From Bacteroidaceae bacterium (GTDB lineage Bacteria > Bacteroidota > Bacteroidia > Bacteroidales > Bacteroidaceae): a stretch of 9,722 bases of DNA. The DNA is taken from the NCBI GenBank assembly GCA_023227685.1, contig JALNVG010000082.1:1-9722 (forward strand), in the 5' to 3' direction. The notes under the pieces are model-generated. The model was not told where the DNA came from. It was given only the letters and a program-made list of their open reading frames with translations, and did not search any database. Below, piece after piece: positions 1 to 6,746 of this stretch (positions within the stretch are counted from its first letter, which is position 1; every line of letters begins with the position of its first letter). The position numbers and the translations under genes were made by a program.

Positions 1-321
1 AATATTGACGAAATGCCCCAATTCATCAATGTATTATTGGGAAGTATGTCGGTGGTCGGCCCTCGTCCCCACATGTTAAAGCATACAGAAGAATATTCAA
101 AACTGATTAATAAGTTTATGGTCAGGCATTATGTAAAACCCGGATTGACAGGCTGGGCTCAGATCACAGGTTTTCGTGGTGAAACCCAAGAGCTTTGGCA
201 AATGGAAGGGCGCGTACAAAGAGATATCTGGTATATAGAACACTGGACATTCATTCTTGACCTGTATATTATCTATAAGACCATAGCCAACATTCTTCAT
301 GGCGATAAAGAAGCCTATTGA
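1..321 (+). CDS. Bacterial sugar transferase (undecaprenyl-phosphate sugar phosphotransferase), C-terminal part; 5' end outside the window
   Basis: The frame is open from base 1 (N-I-D-E before the first visible Met) to a TGA at 319-321, so the visible 106 residues are the C-terminal end of a longer protein. Hallmarks of the bacterial sugar transferase family (WcaJ/WbaP type) are present: NIDEMPQF-INVLLG, then SVVGPRPHM at about residues 18-26, then KPGLTGWAQITGFRGET, and a final amphipathic segment with DIWYIEHW and LDLYIIYKTI. Family members transfer a sugar-1-phosphate from a UDP-sugar to undecaprenyl phosphate on the inner membrane, the first step of capsule, exopolysaccharide or O-antigen repeat-unit synthesis. 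The sugar cannot be read from this fragment. It is the only plus-strand gene here and converges on dsbD with a 27-bp gap, so it is probably the last gene of a polysaccharide or single-gene unit to the left. Confidence 0.93.
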   Translation, partial: NIDEMPQFINVLLGSMSVVGPRPHMLKHTEEYSKLINKFMVRHYVKPGLTGWAQITGFRGETQELWQMEGRVQRDIWYIEHWTFILDLYIIYKTIANILHGDKEAY

Positions 322-348
322 TTAAAGAACTAAAACGAGAAAAAGACG

Positions 349-2376
349 CTACGGATTGGTTTGATGATAATTTGCCAAACCCTTCTTTAAAAATGAAACA
401 TACTTGTTTACATCCTCATCATAAGAATAAGATTTATTAAGCGGATTCCCGTCATTATCAATCAATACATAGAATGGCTGAGCATTAGCACCGAATTTAC
501 TACGTTGTAAATAACTCCATTTATCTCCAACTGTTCGCAAAATACGCTGACTGCCATTTTCTGTAATATGGATCGGAGAAGGCAAAGCTGTTTTCTCATC
601 CACATAAAGCGTAATGAGCACATATCGATTGCGCAGAAGGTCAGCTACCTGACTATCAGTCCACACAGCAGCTTCCATCTTTCGGCAATTCACACAGCCA
701 TAACCGGTAAAGTCGAGCATGACAGGTTTTCCCGCTTTACGGGCTGCCTCCATTCCCTCTTCATAATCATAATACTGAGCCTTGACGTCATTCGTATACA
801 GATTAAAATCCTGAGTCTTCATCGGAGGAGCAAAAGCGCTCACAGCCTTACATGGAGCGCCCCAAAGACCGGGGATCATATATAATGCAAATGAAAAAGA
901 AATAAGTGCCGAAAAGAATTTGATTACCGAAGTCTTGGCATGCGCCACAACATTACCTTGATCATCATATTCTTCTTCATCGTGCGGAAAGCGGAACCAC
1001 CCCATCAAGTAAGCTCCGAGCAAGGCGAAAATAATAATCCAGAGACTCAGAAAAGTCTCGCGGTCAAGTATATGCCATCCATAAGCAAGATCGGCTACAG
1101 AGAAAAATTTAAGAGAAAAAGCTAATTCTATGAAGCCTAGTACTACTTTTATGTTATTCATCCAATTGCCCGACTTCGGCATTTGCTTCAACCACGTGGG
1201 AAATAAAGCAAAAAGAGTAAACGGTAAAGCCAATGCAATGGCAAAGCCCAACATTCCCACAGCCGGAGCAACCACACTACCACTCGTAGAAACTTCAACC
1301 AAAAGGAATCCGATAATAGGACCTGTACAAGAGAATGAAACCAAAGTCAGCGTAAAAGCCATCAAAAAGATACTAAGCAATCCGCCGGTCTTCTCTGCCT
1401 TATTATTTACCCCATTCGACCAACTTGAAGGAAGAGTTATTTCGAAAGCTCCAAAAAAAGAAGCAGCAAAAACAAGAAGCATCAAGAAGAAAAAGATATT
1501 AAATACGGCATTGGTAGAAAGCGAATTCAAAGCACTAGCCCCAAAAATCAGCGTAACAGCCAGACCTAAGCTGACATAAATGACTACAATTGCCACCCCG
1601 TAAATCCAAGCATCACGAATACCGCGGGCCTTATTTTTGGAACGTTTTAAGAAGAAACTGACAGTCATCGGAATAATAGGCCAAACGCATGGCGTAAACA
1701 AGGCCAAAAGGCCACCAAGCAACCCCATAAAGAATATATATATATAATTATGAGCATCAGCACCATGATTTTCTTCGCCTAATTGATGAAGCTGATTGAT
1801 CACAGGTTTCCAGAGATCACCGGTCTCTGCTTTTTCATGACTGATTAGAGAAATATGAGAAGCCGTATCAACGAGAGTACTATCCGACAGCTTATTCTTC
1901 GACCGGTTGACAGCGATATCGGCCGCACCACCATCGAATTTAAAATCCACATTTGTGGGAGGCAGGCAACTGGTATTATTGCAAGCCCCGTACTGAAGAT
2001 ATCCGGAAACATGATACGTAGAAGAAATCACGGCAAACTTCTGCACAAACGTCACCTGATGCTCAAAATAGCGAACATCCATTTGAAACATTTTATCGAA
2101 ATCGGAAATCTCTTTACCCTTTGCCACAAGTTTTCCAAGAAGTTTAACGCCATCTTTTTTGTCTGTTTTCAGACTGGCAGATATGGGTCCTCCCTCTGGC
2201 AACCCGGTAGAATAAACATGCCAACCGGCATCTATGCTTGCAGTAAAGAGAACTTCCAACTGGTTATCAGGCAAAGCCTTTTGAGTTACTTTAAAATGAA
2301 TCGGATCTTGTATCTGTGCAAAAGCCGTCCAAGATACAAAAAAAAATAAACCCAAAAAAAGGAGTAATTTCTTCAT
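349..2376 (-). CDS. dsbD: Thiol:disulfide interchange protein DsbD
   Basis: A 675-aa inner-membrane electron carrier that moves reducing power from cytoplasmic thioredoxin to periplasmic thiol proteins. A Sec signal peptide (KKLLLFLGLFFF...AFA, about 1-20) is followed by the periplasmic alpha domain (about 25-150) with its cysteine pair C132/C137 in ACNNTSCLPP. The membrane domain (about 210-505) carries the conserved pair C230 (FTPCVWP) and C350 (SFSCTGP). The C-terminal thioredoxin-like gamma domain has DFTGYGCVNCRKME with C561/C564. All three redox pairs are intact, so full three-stage relay activity is expected. The alpha-domain pair is C-x4-C, against C-x5-C in E. coli DsbD as I recall it. 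The start at 2376 gives a complete signal peptide. It lies 32 bp downstream of the SGNH lipoprotein gene on the same strand and has no obvious promoter of its own, which suggests co-transcription. Confidence 0.95.
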   Translation of the reverse strand: MKKLLLFLGLFFFVSWTAFAQIQDPIHFKVTQKALPDNQLEVLFTASIDAGWHVYSTGLPEGGPISASLKTDKKDGVKLLGKLVAKGKEISDFDKMFQMDVRYFEHQVTFVQKFAVISSTYHVSGYLQYGACNNTSCLPPTNVDFKFDGGAADIAVNRSKNKLSDSTLVDTASHISLISHEKAETGDLWKPVINQLHQLGEENHGADAHNYIYIFFMGLLGGLLALFTPCVWPIIPMTVSFFLKRSKNKARGIRDAWIYGVAIVVIYVSLGLAVTLIFGASALNSLSTNAVFNIFFFLMLLVFAASFFGAFEITLPSSWSNGVNNKAEKTGGLLSIFLMAFTLTLVSFSCTGPIIGFLLVEVSTSGSVVAPAVGMLGFAIALALPFTLFALFPTWLKQMPKSGNWMNNIKVVLGFIELAFSLKFFSVADLAYGWHILDRETFLSLWIIIFALLGAYLMGWFRFPHDEEEYDDQGNVVAHAKTSVIKFFSALISFSFALYMIPGLWGAPCKAVSAFAPPMKTQDFNLYTNDVKAQYYDYEEGMEAARKAGKPVMLDFTGYGCVNCRKMEAAVWTDSQVADLLRNRYVLITLYVDEKTALPSPIHITENGSQRILRTVGDKWSYLQRSKFGANAQPFYVLIDNDGNPLNKSYSYDEDVNKYVSFLKKGLANYHQTNP

Positions 2377-2408
2377 AAATCTCTATATTATTTCGCCTAT
2401 TTAATCTA

Positions 2409-3074
2409 TTATTTCACTTTCTTACGTGCATGTTTAAGCACAATATAAATATTCTTAGCTATCAACTTTGATCCCTTGATATCGGGATGAATATGATCGG
2501 GAAAACATTCGGGATAAGGCTTCAAGGGAGAATAAAGATCAATAAAGTGAACCTTCTTTTCCTTAGCCACCTGACGGATAATCGGAATAATCTCATGATA
2601 AATCACACTGTCATTTATTCCCCAATGGGGTGCCGTAGCAGGAACGGGAAAACAAATATAGATATCAGGATGCGAAGGTAATGCCTGCAACGTATCTACC
2701 ATGGTTTCCATATCAGTCTTGAAATCGTCTTTATATTTCCAATTTTCCGGTTTGCTATCATTCGTACCTAGCTTAATAGTTACAATATCAGGTTGAAAAG
2801 CGAGTGCTTGGTGATAAATAGGTTCTTTCATATAAGGAAGATCACCTTTCATTAACATCGTTCGCGCGCTAATGCCAAAATTGCGCACTTCATATTTTTT
2901 ACCCAACATACGGGACAAGACAGCCGGATAAGAATCGTGCCGGTGATTTTTCAATCCATAACCATAAGTAATGCTATTACCGATACAAGCCACTTTAAGC
3001 GGAGCTGTTGATTTACATGCCGAAAAGAGCAAGACAAACAGTAGTAGAATAGGAAAGACTGAATATTTTTTCAT
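2409..3074 (-). CDS. SGNH/GDSL-family hydrolase lipoprotein (acyl/acetyl-esterase type)
   Basis: A 221-aa secreted lipoprotein. The N-terminus has a lysine start, a hydrophobic stretch and the lipobox LFSAC with lipidated Cys20. The SGNH blocks are in order: block I CIGNSITYGYG (nucleophile Ser34, in a GNSIT variant of GDS), block II NFGISART (Gly67), block III KLGTNDS (Asn105), block V FPDHIHPD (Asp193-x-x-His196). All four catalytic positions are present, so it should be an active serine esterase or lipase. Relatives in Bacteroidetes are often annotated as sialate O-acetylesterase-like or carbohydrate esterases, but nothing here fixes the substrate. After removal of the signal it would sit on the periplasmic or outer membrane leaflet. 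First gene of a probable two-gene unit with dsbD. No polysaccharide utilization genes (susC/D, glycoside hydrolases) are visible nearby. Confidence 0.9.
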   Translation of the reverse strand: MKKYSVFPILLLFVLLFSACKSTAPLKVACIGNSITYGYGLKNHRHDSYPAVLSRMLGKKYEVRNFGISARTMLMKGDLPYMKEPIYHQALAFQPDIVTIKLGTNDSKPENWKYKDDFKTDMETMVDTLQALPSHPDIYICFPVPATAPHWGINDSVIYHEIIPIIRQVAKEKKVHFIDLYSPLKPYPECFPDHIHPDIKGSKLIAKNIYIVLKHARKKVK

Positions 3075-3103
3075 CTTAAACTATCAAATATGTTTTAGAG
3101 AAA

Positions 3104-3111
3104 CAAAATTA
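3104..3111 (-). promoter_or_regulatory. Candidate Bacteroides -7 element for the SGNH lipoprotein-dsbD unit
   Basis: Read on the minus strand this is TAATTTTG, an exact TAnnTTTG match, placed about 30 bases upstream of the lipoprotein start codon. The expected -33 region (about 3131-3136) is poor, with no TTTG. A second exact -7 lies further upstream at 3166-3173. The assignment rests on one half-site and position only. Confidence 0.35.
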
Positions 3112-3151
3112 AAAAAATCTTCAATATATAAACAGTGTTTGATTAAGTTTG

Positions 3152-3183
3152 TTGGCACCTAGAGACAAAATTAGTTATCTTTG
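3152..3183 (+). promoter_or_regulatory. Plus-strand Bacteroides-type promoter without an obvious gene
   Basis: TATCTTTG at 3176-3183 is an exact -7 consensus on the plus strand. TTGG at 3152-3155 lies 20 bp upstream at the -33 position (partial match), and TTTG at 3148-3151 is also near, with a longer 24-bp spacer. A transcript would start near 3190 and run into the 3' end of the beta-barrel protein gene as antisense. Only a six-codon ORF (3250-3270, MIVKKY) follows it before that gene. It could drive a small or antisense RNA, or be a remnant. Confidence 0.35.
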
Positions 3184-3198
3184 CGTTTAATCTACATA
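3166..3198 (-). promoter_or_regulatory. Second candidate promoter for the SGNH lipoprotein-dsbD unit
   Basis: CAAAATTA at 3166-3173 reads as TAATTTTG on the minus strand, an exact -7 match. With a 21-bp spacer the -33 position (3195-3198) reads TATG, three of four bases matching TTTG. Transcription from here would give a leader of roughly 85 bases. It lies two bases from a plus-strand -7 element, so the two would compete. Confidence 0.3.
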
Positions 3199-3266
3199 TA
3201 TTTTGTGATTAACCACTAATTTTCAGGCGTTTTCTTAGCTACTACAGGTATGATAGTGAAAAAATA

Positions 3267-4550
3267 TTAATGGGAACCGTAAGTAAAACGGATTCCGGCA
3301 CGCAAATTGAAATTCAGAGGAGTATCTTTGCGGATAGTTTGCACAGAAGAACCATTATCAAAATAATAGGCCACACCGGGCTCAATATAAACGCCGATTT
3401 TCTTTGAAATATTAATTTGTGCACCCAGAGCCCCGGATACAGAAAACTGTAAAGGTTTGACAGTCAGCTTTTCATGTCCATAGGTTCCATAAACACATTT
3501 TTCTACAGCTCCACCTGTGGAGAGATAAAGCATGGTGCTCTTTGTATTATAAAGATTCATTCTTAGTAAAACAGGTATACCTACATAATGAAGAAGTTGC
3601 TTGAACTGCGTTCTAATACCAACATTGGCATCCGACGAAAGCAATGTATAATTAAGGCCGCTCTCGATAGAAAAAGTTGGTGACAAAGTCTTACAAATAG
3701 AAAAGCCGACAGTTATTGGTTGATGGTAATCCATATCGGCATCTTTTTCCATTTCCGAAGGTGTATCATCAACTATCTGCAACAAATTAGTATTATTCAT
3801 CTGAGCAACAGAAGCAGATGCGTCCAAATAAGAAAGATCGGGAATGTCTGAACCACCCGCCGTTGTAGAGATTCCTCCACCACCCACATAGATACCCATA
3901 GACCATGATCTATGGTGAGTCCGGGCAGAAGCGACATAAGAGCGATACATCGCCTCGTCTGACGATAAGAATTCCTTTTTGCCGGAAGAATGAGATTTAT
4001 GTTTTGCCGACTTAATTGATGTTTTATTTTCACGATTGGCAGAAGAAGCGCGTGCATCAACAGTATCGGTACTGACAGCCTGAGAAAGGTCGGACCGTTG
4101 AGAAGATGCGGATTGTTGAACAGTCTTTAAAGACTCTTGCTTCACACCCTGAGCTATTTTTCCATTAACATGAGCACGAACCTGTATTTTTGGAACAGAA
4201 AGATCGGAGCTCTTCTGTTTATCCGAAGAAGATATGTCTGGAGAAGATATGTCCGGAGAATGATGCACTACAACATCCGAAATAAGTTTGTCATCTGCCG
4301 CAGAGAATCCGGTTTCAATCTTTGCTGTTGAATTCAAAAGATAAAGTCCAAAAGAAGAAACAGCAACAAGCAATACGGCAGCCATAGCCACCCATTTGCA
4401 GCGACGAACAAAAGATATATGATTTCCTTTGGATGACATAAGCTCCTTCTCCACATTATCCCATGTGGATTTAGGAACAGGTTCCGAATAATCTTGGAGC
4501 TTGTTCTTCAGCTTACGCATCCATAAATCCTTATTATCCTTCACTTTCAT
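3267..4550 (-). CDS. Membrane-anchored protein with C-terminal outer-membrane beta-barrel-like domain; candidate anti-sigma factor/partner of the ECF sigma factor
   Basis: A 427-aa protein with no signal peptide at the N-terminus. Residues 1-50 form a charged, probably cytoplasmic segment (W10-M-R-K-L-K-N-K-L, then PVPKSTWDNVEKEL). Residues 53-72 (WVAMAAVLLVAVSSFGLYLL) form one TM helix. Residues about 80-213 are a Ser/Lys/Asp-rich, low-complexity linker. From about 215 to the end, alternating polar/aromatic strands (WSMGIYVGGGG, PITVGFSI, FSIESGLNYTLL, YVGIPVLLRM, VYIEPGVAYYF, FNLRAGIRFTYG) resemble the small beta-barrel (porin-family/OMP_b-brl) proteins of Bacteroidetes. The gene starts 17 bp inside the end of the sigma-factor gene, which indicates coupled translation and a joint function. 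The short cytoplasmic segment plus TM helix is the usual place of an anti-sigma domain, but I see no zinc-binding HxxxCxxC motif of the ZAS type. Anti-sigma activity is therefore inferred from context. Confidence 0.75.
   Translation of the reverse strand: MKVKDNKDLWMRKLKNKLQDYSEPVPKSTWDNVEKELMSSKGNHISFVRRCKWVAMAAVLLVAVSSFGLYLLNSTAKIETGFSAADDKLISDVVVHHSPDISSPDISSSDKQKSSDLSVPKIQVRAHVNGKIAQGVKQESLKTVQQSASSQRSDLSQAVSTDTVDARASSANRENKTSIKSAKHKSHSSGKKEFLSSDEAMYRSYVASARTHHRSWSMGIYVGGGGISTTAGGSDIPDLSYLDASASVAQMNNTNLLQIVDDTPSEMEKDADMDYHQPITVGFSICKTLSPTFSIESGLNYTLLSSDANVGIRTQFKQLLHYVGIPVLLRMNLYNTKSTMLYLSTGGAVEKCVYGTYGHEKLTVKPLQFSVSGALGAQINISKKIGVYIEPGVAYYFDNGSSVQTIRKDTPLNFNLRAGIRFTYGSH
4228..4257 (-). 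repeat. Two-copy 15-bp tandem repeat in the linker of the beta-barrel protein
   Basis: GAAGATATGTCTGGA (4228-4242) is followed directly by GAAGATATGTCCGGA (4243-4257), one mismatch. It encodes S-P-D-I-S twice at residues about 98-107 in the periplasmic linker. The unit is a whole number of codons, so copy-number change would lengthen the linker without shifting the frame. Confidence 0.85.
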
Positions 4551-5112
4551 CGCTTATTTTTTCACCCCTCGCTGCTATTCTTTTTGCTAACAATCTTCTT
4601 GCCCGAAGCAATTGTGAACTTGAAGATTTTTCATTAATACCTAATATCTGCGCAATTTCCTTATGCGATTTTTCTTCAAATATGTAGAGGTTAAATACCG
4701 TACGGTATCCGACAGGCAGTTCACTGATGTACTGTAACAATTCACTTTCAGATATGGCATCAACATCAGCTTCATCAGGCTCTTCCACTTCTTGGTCAAA
4801 AGATGTTTCAGGAATCTCATCTAATGAGATAGAATACCCCATCGCCTTGTCCTTACGAATGGCCTGTAAAGCAACATTTACCATAACTTTTTCCATCCAA
4901 GCCCTCAAAGAACCCTTTCCTCTCCATGTAAACTTATCAAAAGAACGAAATATTTTTAAAAAGCCGTCCTGCAATAGATCTTGAGCTTCTTCGCGACTTC
5001 CTGTATATCGGAGACAGAGACTAAACAACCGCCCCGAGTATTGCTTATAGAGCTCCTCGCGGGCAAGGTTAATACCTTGCAAACATTGTTTTGAAAGTTC
5101 TAATTCATCCAT
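4534..5112 (-). CDS. ECF-family RNA polymerase sigma factor (sigma-70 group 4)
   Basis: A 192-aa sigma factor of typical ECF length. Region 2 spans about residues 20-88, with the core-binding and -10 recognition segments AQDLLQDGFLKIFRSFDKF and GSLRAWMEKVMVNVALQAIRK. An acidic linker (about 100-122, rich in D/E) joins it to region 4 at about 123-180 (YISELPVGYRTVFNLYIFEEKSHKEIAQILGI, then SQLLRARRLLAKRI), which holds the helix-turn-helix that reads the -35 element. There is no extra C-terminal domain and no region 1 or 3. The start at 5112 fits the family N-terminus and lies about 20 bases below a good promoter. The end overlaps the TM/beta-barrel protein gene by 17 bp, the standard arrangement of an ECF sigma factor with its membrane regulator. 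The stimulus and regulon cannot be told from the sequence. Confidence 0.95.
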   Translation of the reverse strand: MDELELSKQCLQGINLAREELYKQYSGRLFSLCLRYTGSREEAQDLLQDGFLKIFRSFDKFTWRGKGSLRAWMEKVMVNVALQAIRKDKAMGYSISLDEIPETSFDQEVEEPDEADVDAISESELLQYISELPVGYRTVFNLYIFEEKSHKEIAQILGINEKSSSSQLLRARRLLAKRIAARGEKISDESEG

Positions 5113-5137
5113 ATCTCGCTCTGCACATTAAATGCGA

Positions 5138-5169
5138 CAAAGATAAGAATACTGCATGACGTTTTCAAC
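5138..5169 (-). promoter_or_regulatory. Bacteroides-type promoter of the sigma factor-beta-barrel protein unit
   Basis: On the minus strand the -7 is TATCTTTG (5138-5145, exact TAnnTTTG) and the -33 is GTTG (5166-5169, three of four bases), separated by exactly 20 bp. The predicted start of transcription, near 5131, leaves a leader of about 20 bases before the ATG at 5112. It matches the housekeeping consensus, so at least basal expression need not depend on the ECF factor itself. Confidence 0.65.
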
Positions 5170-5233
5170 TTTTCGGAGAGATATCGGTAAAACACTTGTG
5201 AGATTTTCTCTGATATAAGCTCTATAAAGACAC

Positions 5234-6466
5234 TTACCGTTTCTTCATAACACTATTGACAACCCGTATCGTAGATACCAACTTGTTTGTAGAAGTAAAG
5301 ACGTCGATATTCCATACATGGGACGAACGACCCTTATGCACAATAGTACCCACCGCGCGAACGGTATCACCTTCGTGCGCCGAAGAGACATGATTTCCAC
5401 TCACCTGCATTCCTACGACCTGCTCGTCCGCCTTGCAAAGAATCATAGACCCCAATCCGGCCACGGTTTCGGCCAGGGCAAGTGTTGCACCGCCGTGAAG
5501 GATACCAAACGGTTGCCGGGTGCGCTCATCAACAGGCATCGTGGCCTCCACCCTATCTTCTGAAGCGTAAGTATACTGAATGCCGAGGTTTCCCATCAAT
5601 GCGTGTTTGCCACGCTGATTCAGTTGATCAAGCGAAATCTCCGTCGGTACGATATGTGAGAGCAACAAATTCTCTACCGTTTCGGCCACTCCGTCTTCTT
5701 CATTGGATTTGGTAACCATATCTGCACACGACTTGACTGACTCTTGCGCATTGCCCATAGCCACGCCCATACCGGCCAGTTGAATCATCGTAACATCGCA
5801 TACGCCATCGCCTATGCACACCACTTCGTCCTGCTTGATACCCAAACGATCGAATAATGCACTCAAGGTGTTTGCTTTATCCACATTATGAGGAAGCACC
5901 TCAAGAAAATAAGGTTCGGACTGCGTAACTTCAAGCGTACCACCCAATCTGCGTTTCCAATGCCCCTCGGCATCCGAAAGTGCCTTGGCATCATCACAAA
6001 CCAACATACATTTGCTTGGCGAAAAATCAATAGACGCTGAAAACTCCACCTCTTTTATTATCTCCATATTATTCAAGATCGCTTCGTTCCTGATATGTTC
6101 ATTATCGGGAGTATCGGTATAAATATTATTGTCATGATACGTCAGCAACGGGAAATTCCAGTCGTGCGCTTTTTTTTCTATATATTGAAGTAGCTGCGGA
6201 TCGATACGTCGTTCAAAGACTACCTCGCCGTTCTTGGCATCAATCACCTGGCTACCATTGTACGAAAGGATAAAACCTCCGTAATTGCCCAATTCCAGTT
6301 CTTTGGCAATAGGCATCAATCCATAAGTAGGACGACCGGAAGCAATAACGATCCGCACACCGATCTGTTGTAATTTGAGCAATGCTGCCAACGTACGTTT
6401 TGTAATTTCTTTGGCATCGTTCAGTAATGTTCCGTCAACGTCTAATACTAATAATTTATATTTCAT
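5234..6466 (-). CDS. Fusion of a Cof-type HAD phosphatase with a YdiI/MenI-like hotdog acyl-CoA thioesterase
   Basis: A 410-aa cytoplasmic protein with two enzyme domains. Residues 1-270 are a HAD-IIB (Cof-type) phosphatase: motif I LDVDGTLL (Asp9, Asp11), motif II IASGRPT (Ser43), Lys197 in NVDKANTL, and the metal site IGDGVCDVTM (Asp220, Asp224), where Cys223 replaces the usual Asn. Residues about 280-410 are a hotdog thioesterase: VDERTRQPFGILHGGATLALAETVAG gives Gln318, His324-Gly-Gly and Glu333, spaced as in E. coli YdiI (Q48, H54, E63), followed by GNHVSSAHEGDTVRA. YdiI-type enzymes hydrolyse 1,4-dihydroxy-2-naphthoyl-CoA in menaquinone synthesis, and relatives act on other aromatic or acyl-CoAs, so the substrate is inferred. 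The Met at 6466 was chosen because HAD motif I normally follows within about ten residues. No other menaquinone gene is visible here. Confidence 0.9.
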   Translation of the reverse strand: MKYKLLVLDVDGTLLNDAKEITKRTLAALLKLQQIGVRIVIASGRPTYGLMPIAKELELGNYGGFILSYNGSQVIDAKNGEVVFERRIDPQLLQYIEKKAHDWNFPLLTYHDNNIYTDTPDNEHIRNEAILNNMEIIKEVEFSASIDFSPSKCMLVCDDAKALSDAEGHWKRRLGGTLEVTQSEPYFLEVLPHNVDKANTLSALFDRLGIKQDEVVCIGDGVCDVTMIQLAGMGVAMGNAQESVKSCADMVTKSNEEDGVAETVENLLLSHIVPTEISLDQLNQRGKHALMGNLGIQYTYASEDRVEATMPVDERTRQPFGILHGGATLALAETVAGLGSMILCKADEQVVGMQVSGNHVSSAHEGDTVRAVGTIVHKGRSSHVWNIDVFTSTNKLVSTIRVVNSVMKKR

Positions 6467-6589
6467 AGATTTATTTTTATTAATGTGAATTATTATTATA
6501 AAAAAAAGAAAGCTAATCGTTTTCGCAAAACATTGCAAAAAACATTATCTTTCAAGTATTAAAAGAGTAACACAAAATATTCTTATACA

Positions 6590-6597
6590 CAAAGGTA
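6590..6597 (-). promoter_or_regulatory. Candidate -7 element upstream of the HAD-thioesterase gene
   Basis: Minus-strand TACCTTTG is an exact TAnnTTTG match in the AT-rich 280-bp gap. No TTTG lies 19-21 bp upstream; the nearest (CAAA on the plus strand at 6610-6613) is only 12 bp away. If used, the leader would be about 115 bases long. Confidence 0.3.
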
Positions 6598-6670
6598 ACA
6601 ATTATCCTTCAAATAAATATAATAATCAGACTTTATTTTCTTCATCTCCCAAGATAAGAAATGTGCATGT

Positions 6671-6707
6671 GGCGAGCCTTCCGGATACATATCCATCAAG
6701 GCTCTCC
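6671..6707. other. Strong inverted repeat (RNA hairpin) downstream of the KamA-like gene
   Basis: GAGCCTT (6674-6680) and AAGGCTC (6698-6704) are perfectly complementary. The pairing extends outward by GG/CC across one mismatch, and inside by GGAT/ATCC (6683-6686 with 6691-6694) around a four-base ACAT loop. It lies 40 bases past the stop codon of the KamA-like gene, where a terminator or 3' stabilising hairpin is expected. No run of T follows on either strand, so it is not a textbook intrinsic terminator. The rest of the gap 6467-6746 is AT-rich and holds no gene that I can support. Confidence 0.6.
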
Positions 6708-6746
6708 TACCAACAATCACACATTCTAAAGATAATAAGACCTATA

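Noticed and set aside
1130..1579. 149-codon plus-strand open frame opposite dsbD.
   Set aside because: It is antisense to the conserved membrane domain of DsbD, shows no recognisable motif and has the K/P/T-rich composition of a complementary-strand shadow.
5170..5233. Intrinsic terminator after the HAD-thioesterase gene.
   Set aside because: Only a four-base-pair hairpin (GAGA/TCTC) is visible, without a T-tract, which is too weak to call.
6467..6538. A 24-residue hydrophobic N-terminal extension of the HAD-thioesterase (Met at 6538), which would look like a membrane anchor.
   Set aside because: The stretch is AT-rich leader DNA translated into I/F/K/N codons. HAD motif I normally begins within the first ten residues, which fits the Met at 6466. 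Soluble HAD and hotdog enzymes have no such anchor.
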